A stretch of DNA of 64,000 nucleotides from Paralvinella palmiformis (Eukaryota > Annelida > Polychaeta > Terebellida > Alvinellidae): assembly GCA_025642065.1 (NCBI GenBank), contig JAODUP010000127.1:201501-265500 (forward strand), written 5' to 3'. Below, piece after piece: positions 48,946-64,000 of this stretch (the first letter of the stretch is position 1; each line of letters opens with the position of its first letter). Both the position numbers and the translations under genes were made by a program. The notes below the pieces were generated by a model, which ran no database searches, had not been told where the DNA came from, and worked only from the letters and a program-made list of their open reading frames with translations.

Positions 48946-49679
48946 CCCATGAACCAAATGCTGCAGGAGTGCTATAAGCCCCACCAAGAAGATTTTTTGA
49001 GAGTACTTCTCAGGTATATGAAGTCTTTTAAGGGGGGGATTTGTGAACCAACCACCATACTGACTGGTGGCAAAATAACACAGTCTACACCCCAACAAGA
49101 ACAAAACTTTATTTAGAGAAAATATACATGTCTGACTGTCAGATTAACAAAAGGAACGGTAATAATACAGATTACATATAAACTTTCAAAAGTCTATCAA
49201 TTAATTCCTCATTCAAATCCAACTTCAAACCACAGTTTTATAAGATAACCACTAAACCACGGTCTTCTAGGTCTTCTACCTTTCTACGTAGCCAAGAATC
49301 CTGAATTTTACGGCCCTGGTCGTAAAATTCGGGATTAAACCATCTGATTCAGTGTCCAGAAAAATGGGTCAGAAGGTGAGAAGGCTGTCCGAAACACAGC
49401 GCAGTGTTACATACATGTTCGGATTTGCATGCCACAATATGCATATCGCGTATATTTATGGAATCTGGGCTTACCACAAATTGTATGGTCGCCTGATGGG
49501 TGACTATTTTGAATTGCTTATGGTTGTCTGATCTTTAAATTTAATGTATGTTATTTTCCACCAACGTTTTTGGTTATCTAAATTTGTGTTCCACTATTAT
49601 TACATAATACAGTATAAATTGTCCATACCAAAAATTGCGAAAATGGAATGTTGTTTAAATGTGTTAAGATCTTTCACCC

Positions 49680-50835
49680 CATAACCATAGCCAGTTGTCC
49701 CTGCCTGGAGAAGCATATAATATCCATATTGTATAAATCTTAAAGAGTAACAATTGACAGTTAGTTAATATAAGTTAGTTCAAGAGTTTAATCTCTCCGG
49801 CCAAGTTGGTGACTCCACCTCAGCTGTATTGCTCAGCTTTCTCGAGAACTCCTCACAGATGTGATGGTGTTTGTGTCCATTTTGATTGTGTAGCCTGGTA
49901 TTTTTGGTTTGTCTGGAATGCTTTGCAGGTATTTATCAAGTTTGTGGATATCATTTTAAGAAAATCAGAAATATTATATTCTGGTTCAACCGTATGTTTT
50001 CAATACAACTTACTTCATTTAATACGAGCCAAGCCATACTTAGCCTTCAAAACAGAAACTACTAACACGTGTATTTGATGTTTGCGGAATACTAAAATAA
50101 ACACACTTTTGGTTGTTGATTTATTCACTGTTCAATGTGTAATTTCTGCAGGGAATTCAAATAGTTTGTGTCTGTTAACGAACCACATAATTTACAAAGC
50201 AACTATTGTCACTCATACTCACAGTACTTGTACATGTGGACTATATTAATCAATATTTTTATTATATACATGAACTTTTTATAATTACTTTGTGCTTTTT
50301 CTGGTATATCTTTAATCACAGACATCATTAATTCTAGTTTGTTGACAAAATATGTTCCAATAAGCATATAACTTTGATACAACTATCAGTTGATCTATTA
50401 TATGTCACAGCCACCATTTTGTGTATGACTTAACATGTCTGCTGAAGTTAATCTTATCAAAACTGCAATGTGAAAACCTAAGCTAATACTAAAATATTGA
50501 CGATACAGTATATACAGCATTTTTGTGATTGTATATTATTCCTGTGCTGTGTGTTGTTCACCAACATATACTTGAGAAAATCAGCGCTTGGCCAACATCA
50601 GCTTAGACAAGTTGCACTCTACGTGTATTTATTGACATGTTGTTGTCATACTTACAGCTACATACATTTGATAAAATACAACAGGTAATTAAATGTACTG
50701 TCTGTGATGCAGTACCTTTTAATATACAAGTGTAGATTATAGATGATTAAATCAAAGCTTCATAAGCACAGACAGTTTTCCCTGCCTGGAGAAGGTTGTA
50801 ATATCCATATTGTATAAATGTTAAAAAGTAACAAT
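49680..50835. repeat. Pair of ~75-bp direct repeats
   Basis: The sequence around TCCCTGCCTGGAGAAG, then ATAATATCCATATTGTATAAAT, then AAAGTAACAATT at about 49680-49757 recurs at about 50758-50835 in the same orientation with roughly 20 per cent differences. The interval between them (about 1 kb) holds no recognised gene. Confidence 0.7.
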
Positions 50836-51296
50836 TTTGCCACAACTTGGATCTGTGACAATATATTTACATAAACCAAACTGACCATAATATTGCCTTT
50901 CTGATTTACTCAAGAATTCCATTTTAAGAGTGAAATTCAGTTTCAATAGTTTCACTCATTTTAAAAACTATTTAACACTTAACAATTCTCGTCAATGGTC
51001 TACCAATTGGAACAATTTATTAAATCAATACAGAGATCTGCCCATTAGAATTAGACTTATTAGATGGAAAATAATTTGAACAATAATGTTTAAAGCTAAC
51101 CTAGCAACACAGTATTTTAATTGGACCGCTTTCACTTTCAGATATTTTACAGTTGATTTCCATTGTTCTAGCAGTCTTTGACCTCTTCATGTTTTAACGC
51201 AAAATAAACATTTAATCACCAATGCTGTAGAGGTAAAATAAGTTGCCAGCCTTGTAGTCTGTTTGGTTTAAACTTTTTGTTTTATCTGTTGATTTA

Positions 51297-51298
<2 letters not shown>

Positions 51299-51346
<48 letters not shown>
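51299..51346. repeat. (TA)n microsatellite
   Basis: A pure TA tract of about 24 units. Similar tracts flank and interrupt GRB2 at 52583-52622, 52808-52849 (running into TG), 53168-53192 and 53960-53981. Confidence 0.9.
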
Positions 51347-51349
<3 letters not shown>

Positions 51350-51559
51350 TGAAGAAGTCAATGAAATAATCCACAATATATTAGAAAAAAGGCTGTTCAT
51401 GTTATACATGAGGAACAGCCAATGGGAAACTATTCATGGGAATATATGGATAAATAAACCAAACTGTCGTGGGAGATAATGGAAGAAAAGAACAGTGATT
51501 GCTGTCATCACAGTGACATTTTATTTCATAGAAAGTAACCTGATTTTGACTCACTTATA

Positions 51560-51740
51560 CAGGGTTCCCACGCATCCCAGAAAACCTAGAAAATAACAAA
51601 TTCATTTTCCAGGTCCTGGAAATGCCCTTGAATTTTACCAAATCTGGAAATGTCCCGGAAAAACATTTGCCTGTGAAAAAATTCACTTAGAACAAAAAAG
51701 TCCATGAATAAATATTATGCCTGTAGAAGAAAACTTCAGT
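51560..51740 (+). mobile_element. hAT-type MITE fragment with CAGGGTTCCCACG end
   Basis: It begins CAGGGTTCCCACGCATCCCAG and continues with GAAAACCTAGAAAAT and GTCCTGGAAATG, the familiar terminus of CAGGGTTCCCACG hAT MITEs. No matching right end is visible, so it is truncated. Confidence 0.6.
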
Positions 51741-52386
51741 TGTTGAAAAAAAAGTGCCAGTACATAGTCTTGATATCTCATATCAGTTCAAATTTAAATA
51801 AGTGGGTGGATCAGACAGCTAGAAGGGGTGAGGGGGCAGCTGTACCATAAAAAAGTCAATAATCTATTATACATTGAAGAAATATAATTTTTGCAATACT
51901 TTTTGCACATATCTTTATTTATTACCTTTAAATCTTGTATTAATAATATTTCCTTGTCTGTGGGAATAATGTTATATCATATGTCATATTTTTATATAAC
52001 CGCAGTAGCTGGGGGCAAGTTCACATAAACTCACCATAAGTTCATACAGTGTATACTAACATGCAACATCATGTGACCAAATACTTTGATGGGAAACATT
52101 TTAGGAGGCAAAAACTGTTAAGTACCACAAATCAAGAGTAGTCTTAATTTCCTTAGTCAATTAGCTGATCAAGCAATACTTCAAAATATCTGTCATGCTT
52201 TCTAAAGTAAACAAATTCACTCTCAATAGGTAAATATAAATCATTCTTATTTTTGCATGTAATATCACAATTCTATTTAATACTACACTTCATACTCAAT
52301 GTACTAATTCCCAGAGGGGTACAGATGGCCACAGATATAAATATATCATAGGAATTATATCTAAGTCAGTTTGGTAGAACAATCCT

Positions 52387-52445
52387 TTTGGAATATTGTT
52401 AATATTTTGGAATATTGTTAATATTTTGGAATATTGTTAACATTT
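52387..52445. repeat. Triple 20-bp tandem repeat
   Basis: TTTTGGAATATTGTTAATA is repeated three times, the last copy with one change. It lies about 260 bp before the GRB2 start exon. Confidence 0.8.
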
Positions 52446-52579
52446 TGAAATGAATGGAGAAAAGGGCTGAATTGAAAAGTTTTAGTGATGATTTCTTTCT
52501 CCGTGATAAATGATGGTTACTAATTATCTCATGTGGAGGTTCAGTGCAATTCTCTTTAGTGAGTTTAACTTATACATGA

Positions 52580-52625
<46 letters not shown>

Positions 52626-52678
52626 TACTAGTAACTCATTGCCAATGATTCATGTGCCAACAATGTCACTCTACCTGA

Positions 52679-56701
<4,023 letters not shown>

Positions 56702-57071
56702 GCCTGGCCGTAATGGGATGATGAAGGAGCGGGTCATTCATACGTCATACCCCGAGGGTAGATTTCACAGCTCTGGTGTAACATTACAGCGTTTCTCCTA
56801 TTTATGTATACTTTGTATAGTAATCATTTTGCTAACCTTGTGTTGCTCTCATTTGTTGGTGTCTTAGCGGTGTGCAAGTGTACATAGGAGTGTCCGCGTG
56901 TGCCTGTGGTTGTTTTAATCGGTTGTGCTTATGGCACATGCAGGTCTCTGCAAGAAGGTATCCTGAAAATGTGCTGGTATCATTAGCATCAGTATCTTAT
57001 CTTACTTGTGTGTAGATTTATGTGTGTGTGTGTACATGTGCATGCATGTGTGTGTGTGTATATTAAAAATT

Positions 57072-57078
57072 TAATAAA
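57072..57078 (+). terminator. Candidate GRB2 polyadenylation signal
   Basis: AATAAA in TTTAATAAAAAATTTAG, about 370 bp after the stop codon. No earlier canonical hexamer noted after the stop. Confidence 0.4.
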
Positions 57079-57314
57079 AAATTTAGTTTCATTAAAATTA
57101 ATGATATCTTGGCAACCACTAGAAGGTATCATAATGTGACTATTGTAAATCAGAAATGGATGTATTCAGGATAGCTGCATATGAGAATAGAAATTATTAT
57201 ATTGACTTATTTGGCAGATTTAATGTAACTTTCTAATTAGCCAGTAATGGTATCCATTTGTGGATAGATTTTGGTATTAACAAATCAGATGTTGGTTTGT
57301 TTGATCTTCTTGAT

Positions 57315-58064
57315 CTCTTTGTCTGTGTGTGTGTGTGTGTGTGGTAGATGTATCTTCGATTATATTTATTGTGTTTCAGAGCTTTATCACAAATCTGAAT
57401 ACAGATTTTCATTGATCTGTACAACATTTCTAAACAACTGATTTGGCATCTGCTCAAAGTGATATCTTATTGCAGCATTCTGCTGAACAAACTACCTTAT
57501 TTGTCGCGTGTCAGTTAAATTGTTATCTGTATTTGGTCATTATTTGTGTTACGAACGTCATTTACCCAAGAGCAATACTTAGTTTACTGAATTACAGTAA
57601 AATAAATAGGACATCAATTTTTACAGAACAGATCTTCGTAATCAGTTATAACAGTCGCCAAACAATTGGCTCCTCTATTAGTTAAACTGTTAAGGCATGC
57701 AAATAATTATAGGTACTAATTACATATGTTATTTTTCTAACACAGTCATAGCTGAAAGTGTGTGTGTGTGTGTGTGTGATATTGTTATAGAAAGACTTGC
57801 ATTTTATTTTAAGTGGAATTTTAATTAAGCATGAATTGTTTTAATTATTTTACATAAACAGTGTTATATATAAACATTGAGAACTGTAATAGTGCTGTGA
57901 AGTATGTAATGTTTGAGATTGAGAGCATATACCTATCTTCAGAATTTAGTGTGTATGTGTGTGTGTGTGAGAGAGAGCATAAGTATACACACATACTTTT
58001 AGTTATAATAGGTTTTATCTAGGTATGATATAATAAAAGTGTGTGCTCTCATTTTGTATTTGTT

Positions 58065-58100
<36 letters not shown>

Positions 58101-58104
58101 AACA

Positions 58105-58146
<42 letters not shown>

Positions 58147-58510
58147 GACAGACATATATATATATATATATATAGTTGTTCTTGTGTGTCACATTTCAGG
58201 CGCTTCATTATGACAGCACTTCTCTTCTGTTCTCTATTCTAGTTTTCACCAGCTAATTATATATTTTTGCCAATGTGTATATAAATGACAGTTATTTGGT
58301 TAGCATATGATCTTAAAGCAACTACACTCTATTACAAAAACGTTACTTTGTGGCTGAATCACTTACCTTCTTCACCTAAGTTTATTGTTATCATTGTCTA
58401 TACTATTTTTGTGCTTTTTTCCATTAATTTCATGCCTTATACAGCATCTGTGTCTACATAAACATGTCACTTGTATTGTCAGAAATATGCACACACACAC
58501 ACACACACAC
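57315..58510. repeat. Cluster of TG, GA and TA microsatellites downstream of GRB2
   Basis: TG tracts at about 57323-57342 and 57757-57778, a mixed TG/GA tract at about 57953-57977, three TA blocks at 58070-58095, 58108-58141 and 58154-58174, and an AC tract at 58490-58510. The TA blocks are separated by TAGACA(A/G)ACAGACA spacers. Confidence 0.8.
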
Positions 58511-59567
58511 CGAGATGTATGCAAACACAATACAGTTGTCCGGTATGCTCTGAAGCTGGTTTCCGGTAGTGAGCCTAAATTTATTGAGGGTATTTGACAA
58601 TTACAAGTGACTGAATTTATAAGTGATATTTCAGTTATTCTGTATTTAACGAACACTAGCTTACTAACAAATATTATATCTTAGATGCGTTATACTGGCC
58701 ATCAAAGATCATCCATTTGCTTAAATGTGAAGGTTAAGTCTTTTACCAACATGTACAGGCAAGAACCATAGCCTGATGGTAATTCTATCTTGATTTGCAG
58801 ATTAATATTTAGATAGGTTTGGCTGATTGTGATCTTCATGTTCTGCAACAGTCACTAACCAGATTCTAGCTCTTCTTGGCCTTTGTTATTTGATATTATG
58901 CCGTGAATGAAAAGGTCTGCACTAACAACCACTCCTTGGGCATCACATTAGTCGAACTAAACCGAGTTGGGTGAGGGGGGATTCACACATGATAATAACT
59001 GTTGTGTGAATGGACTGTACAGAATGACCAGCATTCAGCCCGATATTAAAAGAATCAAATCTGTTTACCTGGATGAGTTACACCTATGTTGGCTTTTGTG
59101 TCAGGAATGTGTGCTGCATAGAATGGCTTATGATGTAAACTTGCCTGTTAATAAAAATACTGTACCTTATCTTCAGTTCAGTTTTGCACAAAATTTTAAG
59201 CACACACACAAAATCTAGCAATGTAAATTTGGGCCATATCTGGTTTCATCAAACATCAGTTTTTGGTTGTGTTTTAATTTCCAATATGTTTACGTAGAAA
59301 GCCTGGTCTTGGTAATTTTCCCAATATACCATATATACAACAAAATAGACTTAACTTTATCATGTATGTTACTTGTGCAATTAGCAATAGACATACCCAT
59401 TACAATGATTACATATTTTGCAAGCGCTGACTGGCTTTTCAATAAAAGACTTAAAACTTACAAACCTGTTATTGTGTAGGAGTGAGTGACAGTGAGTGAT
59501 CACTGGTTGGCTGAGCAATAACTTGCTAGGGAAATGAGATGATTTGGTTCAATTCTTTCATCAATAG

Positions 59568-59720
59568 GTGAAACATCCAATAGACAAAGGTTTGTGTCAG
59601 AGATGCTTCCATGGAGAAAAAAATATGTCTGTCTGGAATGACCAAGACTTGGCACCTGCATCTATTCCACCCGAGTTCAACAGCCTGCTGACTCCAGAGA
59701 GGAATAAAATATCCATAACA
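59568..59720 (+). other. Coding-like open stretch, unrecognised
   Basis: The plus-strand frame reads KHPIDKGLCQRCFHGEKNMS, then VWNDQDLAPASIPPEFNSLL, with a mix of residues more like protein than AT-rich noise. It then decays into repetitive low-complexity sequence. I do not recognise the family and cannot define exon ends. Confidence 0.2.
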
Positions 59721-60117
59721 GACATAGAGTCAATTCCATTTTGTCAATTCCACATTAAATTTATCAATTCCATTTTTCACCTACTTTTTTTACCTCCTAC
59801 TTTTTACAATGAATTAGGTACTCCGATTAATTTATGGATTCAAGTTTTGTAGCAAATTCCATTTCCACTTAAAGACCAATGGCCCACTGATATAATGGCA
59901 GCAGGCTTTTTATTGTGTATCTAATTGTTAGAATCAGCTTTGACCTGTCGATTATTCAGTGACACACACATACACAAGTTATTTAAAGGTTATTTATGGC
60001 AAGTATGGTTTCAGCCGAGTTCATCAATGCATCTAGAGCCTGCCAGAAATTATCACAATAGGAACTGGACAAAAGCAGGGGCCCCGGATAGGTGTCTTTC
60101 CATTAAGCTAATTTACG

Positions 60118-60300
60118 TGAAGTGATGATTGATCTTTTACGGCCACTTTTGTGCACAAGGTAGGCTAAATGGGCCGAGCTACCTCCAAAGGTAATGAGTC
60201 GAAGTGAAAGACGAAACAACCTTCAGATATGCCCACGCCGAGATTTGAACGCGAGTGGTAGTGATCTGTAGTCCAACACGCTACCGCTAGACCACGGGGC
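60118..60300 (-). mobile_element. SINE family A, best-preserved copy
   Basis: On the minus strand: A box GTGGTCTAGCGGTAGCG, then GTTGGACTACAGATCAC, B box GCGTTCAAATCTCGG, and a body ending GTGCACAAAAGTGGCCGTAAA, then an ATCAATCATC tail. It serves as the reference for the copies at 1.1, 24.8 and 29.2 kb. Confidence 0.8.
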
Positions 60301-60959
60301 GCACCCAGAACTGTTGAGGTGTAGCACACTATACTGCAAACCTTCAGATGGTTGGAGCAAATCCCATCTTTACTCAATTCTGCGAGATGTTTGGTCCATT
60401 AGCTTCATGTCATTTCCCTAAGGGTAGCACCAAGGATTAACTGAGTGTGGATCAGTAAAATAGTTTACAGATTTCTAAGCAGTAAAATCACAAGATGTTT
60501 CACATTCATAACCTTGGATAGATTTCTAATCTAAATATTATATTATTGTGGCTAAACAATTCACAAGAAGAGGTATTTATATTTAATTGTGTTTGTTTCC
60601 ACGAATCATTATTTAACACTAAATTACTACTCTTGTTGTTTGATTAAAAATTATTATTTTGGAATAATTCTGTTTCAATGAAGATACATAGATTTAACTT
60701 TTAAGTAGCAAATAAGTAATTCTGTACACAACAAAAACCAATATTCTCTGCAACAGATTTTGGTCATTTATTATAATAAGCATTAACCTCAATAACTTAA
60801 TGAATCACAACAATATTGACTGGGATTTCTTTTGAAAGTAATTTTCAATAAAATACATAAAAATCGTTTTGAATGAAAATTAGCAAAAGAGTGATACATT
60901 TCAACCATGTATGTGTTATTTTTATGGTCAAAGCAGCCACAATGCTGACTAAATTTCAA

Positions 60960-61800
60960 ACATAACACAGTACCATTTACCAGGAAGCTTCAGAAAGAGT
61001 TTAGTCAAGTTGTTTAGCTTCAGCACTGGTCACACCCAGAACATATGGCTGAGGGATGCTGGTCACACCTGGGACATATGGTTGAGGGATATCTGGTCAC
61101 ACCTGGGACATATGACTGAGGGATGCTATCACACCTGGGACATATCGCTGAGGGACATCTGGTCACACCTGGGACATATCGCTGAGGGACATCTGGCCAC
61201 ACCTGGAACATATGACTGAGAGACAACTGGTCACACCCAAGACATATGGCTGAGAGACAACTGGTCACACCAGGACATATGACTGAGGGACATCTGGTCA
61301 CACCCAGAACATATGAGTGAGGGACATCTAGTCACACCTGGGACATATGGCTGAGGACATCTGGTCACACCTAAGACATATGGCTGAGGACACTGGTCAC
61401 ACTGGGACATATGACTGAGAGACAACTGTCACACCCAAGACATATGGCTGAGAGACAACTGGTCACACCAGGACATATGACTGAGGGACATCTGGTCACA
61501 CCCAGAACATATGAGTGAGGGACATCTAGTCACACCTGGGACATATGGCTGAGGGACATCTGGTCACACCTAAGACATATGGCTGAGAGACAACTGGTCA
61601 CACTGGGACATATGACTGAGGGACATCTGGTCACACCTAGGACATATGGCTGAGGGATGCTGGTCACACCGGGACATATGGCTGAGGGACATCTGCCAAA
61701 AGGAAACAAATCCCACAAACTTGGGCACGAGTCGGATTCAAACCCACAAATTTGCAGCACAGTACTGTAACCATTGCACCATCAGAATACTTGTGTTTAT
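60960..61800 (-). mobile_element. SINE family C copy split by a minisatellite
   Basis: On the minus strand the head (GGTGCAATGGTTACAG A box; GGGTTTGAATCCGAC B box) lies at about 61790-61715. The body start (AGTTTGTGGGA, then CCCTCAGCCATATGTCCC) follows to 61690. The body end (GTGCTGAAGCTAAACAAC) is found at 61027-61003 on the other side of the array. In the copy at 55829 these parts are directly joined. Confidence 0.7.
61024..61695. repeat. 20-unit minisatellite, ~34-bp unit, derived from SINE sequence
   Basis: The unit is approximately CTGGTCACACCTGGGACATA followed by TGGCTGAGGGACAT. I count 20 copies of the ACATAT core, with variants (GAGAGACAA for GAGGGACAT; CCAGAA or CCAAGA for CTGGGA). 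The minus-strand unit CCCTCAGCCATATGTCCCAG plus GTGTGAC matches the family C SINE body at 55829 (CCCTCAGCTATGTGTCCCAG plus TTGTGAC). The long open frames across it are a result of repetition. Confidence 0.9.
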
Positions 61801-61809
61801 TAAGAATAA

Positions 61810-63460
61810 CAAATTGTTGCTACTTGAGATGTAACATGTATTTTCCTGATGAGAAGTATACAGATGTAGAGTGTGCTCATCACACAATGGTAAGTATTTT
61901 GTGGAAAATCATGAATATAAACACAGATCCAAGCAATCAAATGAGAGCAACATTTATTTACAAAACAAAGTTTTGGTTACATAAAAATTGGTCATATAAA
62001 AATGTGTATGTCCGTGCGTGTGCGTGTGTGTGTTGAAAAAATTAATAAATGTAATTGAAGTGTTCAAGTTCTGTGCATAAACAAAAAAGACATGTAAAAA
62101 TAAATCATGTGGAGACGCTAAAAAAGTTAAATCATGGTATAATCAACATTAGTTCTATAACTGAATTGTCATGTACAAAATATAGCATTAAAAGTGCTAA
62201 AAATAGTTCAGCATATAGTGTTAACCAGTGTTAGCTGCACAACAAAATGTACTAGTGAATATTGGAAATGGTCGTGAAAATATACTGCATGTATCATGAA
62301 GAGTAACAAGCCATACATAATATAATCCATTAAATAAATTGTTTTAGAAGCAAAGAAAAATCAAATAAAAATTACAGGAAAGGAATAAAAAGATTTTATC
62401 GTCATGCTAATAAAAGCCCACCTTCACTCAAATTATCCACAGACAATAATCGCTTAATGTCTTACAGTCAGAGTTCAACGTCATTTCGAACAGATTATTG
62501 TTATATAATTAAAATTAGTTGGTGTTATTTTCAATACTTCAGGTCTTTTCAGAATATGTATGAATAGTTAAGGACATTCTCAGTTTAAACAAACACTACA
62601 TGACTGGCATGTGGAGCTCGTCTTCCGCACGTTCTTCATGAAACAATCACAAAAGATAAATCCAACATAATGATACATAGTTTGATAAGAGAACTAAAAC
62701 CACTTGAGCAAACAGCCAGCAGGTGAATCCAGTCTAGATTCTTAGCTTCAAAAAGCCTGTGAGCTTTTGTCTTAATGTATCAGAATTACCTGTCTCTGGG
62801 AATTCCATTATGATGTTTAACATGTATCAAATTCCACAGATCACTCTGATAGTAAGTACCACAAAAAGCCATCGGATTCAGTTCAGCAGACTTGAACATT
62901 TTGACAGATTCTACTGTACAATGTGCTGCTACATACAACCATCAATACTACTACACAGATTTCATTAACATACCTATCAAGAAATATATAAAGTGAAATG
63001 CAAAATAAAGCTAAACAAGACTTAAATTAATGTGACTTCAGCTATGACTTAATTATAAAACACTACTTTTTAAATTATGAAGAACAGTAGTAGTCGTAGT
63101 AGTTATAATAATAATAATAACATATCATTTAAATATAGCACTAAATACTAATGTTGCAGAGTGTTGGATGTTCTAAGTTACTAAAAACCTCACTGAATAC
63201 AAAGTTGTGGCTAATTTAAAAATATTCTGAATAATATTACAATGTGAATTTAATTACTATGATACCTTAAACCACCAAAATATTAGCATTCTAAACTCCA
63301 AAAACGACAGTCTTCCCTGCATTCAGCCTTATTCTAATCTATCTAAGCACTGCAATAGCTGCAGTTTTAGCAGATAGTACCAGCTCATAAACTGATAAAC
63401 TATTTTCATAAAATAATTCTCATGCGTCTGTATATTCCCTAAAATGTTTACCCGGTTATC
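61810..63460. other. AT-rich stretch, possible 3' UTR of the minus-strand gene
   Basis: It lies downstream (minus-strand sense) of the terminal exon at 63469-63558 and has no supported coding region. A short trinucleotide TAA/TAG run lies near 63090-63120. Confidence 0.4.
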
Positions 63461-63468
63461 ATTTATGA

Positions 63469-63558
63469 CTAATTCATGTCAGACCGTATGCTATCCATAA
63501 ATGTCATATGTTTATCAGCCATCTTAGCCTGTTGCTCTTCATAAAGACGCTTCTTTTC
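63469..63558 (-). CDS. Terminal exon of an unidentified minus-strand gene
   Basis: The minus strand has a TTTTGCAG acceptor directly before 63558, then 29 codons in phase 0: EKKRLYEEQQAKMADK, then HMTFMDSIRSDMN, then TAG (63471-63469). The Glu/Lys/Gln-rich start suggests the end of a coiled coil or charged helix. The good acceptor, an open frame up to a stop, and codon content unlike the flanks support a real exon. The rest of the gene would lie to the right of the window. I do not recognise the family. Confidence 0.6.
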   Translation of the reverse strand, partial: EKKRLYEEQQAKMADKHMTFMDSIRSDMN

Positions 63559-64000
63559 CTGCAAAAGAAAACGAGAACACCAAAGTAAAATCTATAAACT
63601 AACATAAGTCAAATAATAAGTACCAATAAATTGATTCCATACCAGCAGCCAAGAGAACTACTTAGAATATAACAGGAGACATGTTTCTGTTGAAATCACT
63701 CTAAAATATACAGCATGAAGCAAATGAGATGCCAAATGTCACTCTTAATTAATACAATCTTCCTAGCAGCAACTGAGCCAACACAAAGTTCATCCCTCCT
63801 GCATATCAGATGAATATTTCAGATAAACAAACTAAATGTGGTCTACAAAGAAAAACTGATTTTTGACAAAATGGAAGAACTGCACGATTAAATAAACTAT
63901 TGAATGCAACTTCATAAATCTCATAATTCGCCCAAATAAAAATGCTTAGAGTCCAAATGGAAAAACAGCTTCATACAATCTGGCTCAGATATAATGTGGT

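Noticed and set aside
61024..61695. CRISPR-like array of regularly spaced repeats
   Set aside because: There are no unique spacers. The whole 34-bp unit repeats with point variants, and the DNA is animal nuclear sequence. It is a minisatellite.
61010..61760. Long open frames on both strands with periodic Cys/Pro-Ser-Ile-Cys peptides
   Set aside because: They arise from the tandem repeat, whose unit lacks stops in some frames. No start context or family supports coding.

Overview
The window is AT-rich nuclear DNA from a bilaterian animal. The genes are split by GT-AG introns, and the intergenic space is full of TA/TG/ATT microsatellites, tRNA-headed SINEs, decayed LINEs, Ty3-type LTR elements and several DNA-transposon superfamilies. 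Gene divergence and TE mix suggest a marine invertebrate, perhaps a lophotrochozoan such as a mollusc. That placement is inference.

Host genes that can be supported: (1) a complete five-coding-exon GRB2 adaptor on the + strand (52700-56701; SH3-SH2-SH3, 222 aa); (2) nine exons of a UCP4/SLC25A27-type mitochondrial carrier on the - strand (21956-28523) covering all but the N-terminal exon; (3) one RUN-domain exon of a RUFY1/2-type gene on the - strand (14133-14303); (4) an intronless 302-aa type II membrane protein with a class I methyltransferase-like core on the + strand (16708-17616), with its own TATA box; (5) the terminal exon of an unidentified - strand gene (63469-63558).

Layout. 1-1.2 kb: LINE 3' end plus SINE. 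4.1-4.5 kb: transposon relic. 4.9-9.1 kb: decayed Ty3/gypsy element on the - strand between short direct repeats. 10.3-11.1 kb: THAP-finger relic (+) opposite a possible P2X7-like N-terminus (-). 11.5-12.05 kb: short pogo/Tigger element embedded in a TA microsatellite. 14-18 kb: RUFY exon, a TTAA-flanked MITE and the methyltransferase-like gene. 18.8-21 kb: internally deleted Ty3 element next to a hAT 3' end. 22-28.5 kb: UCP4, with a 1.1 kb TIR element and a SINE in its largest intron. 29-41 kb: SINEs, MITEs, hAT, pogo, mariner-like and LINE relics. 41-52 kb: mostly featureless AT-rich DNA with a SINE and a Harbinger relic. 52.7-56.7 kb: GRB2. 57-64 kb: microsatellites, SINEs, a 20-unit minisatellite and the terminal exon.

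The genes look like unrelated neighbours (signalling adaptor, mitochondrial carrier, endosomal adaptor, putative Golgi enzyme), and there is no sign that they form a pathway. The two most interesting items are the intronless methyltransferase-like protein and the minisatellite at 61.0-61.7 kb. The minisatellite looks like tandem amplification of an internal segment of a SINE that is also present at 55.8 kb.
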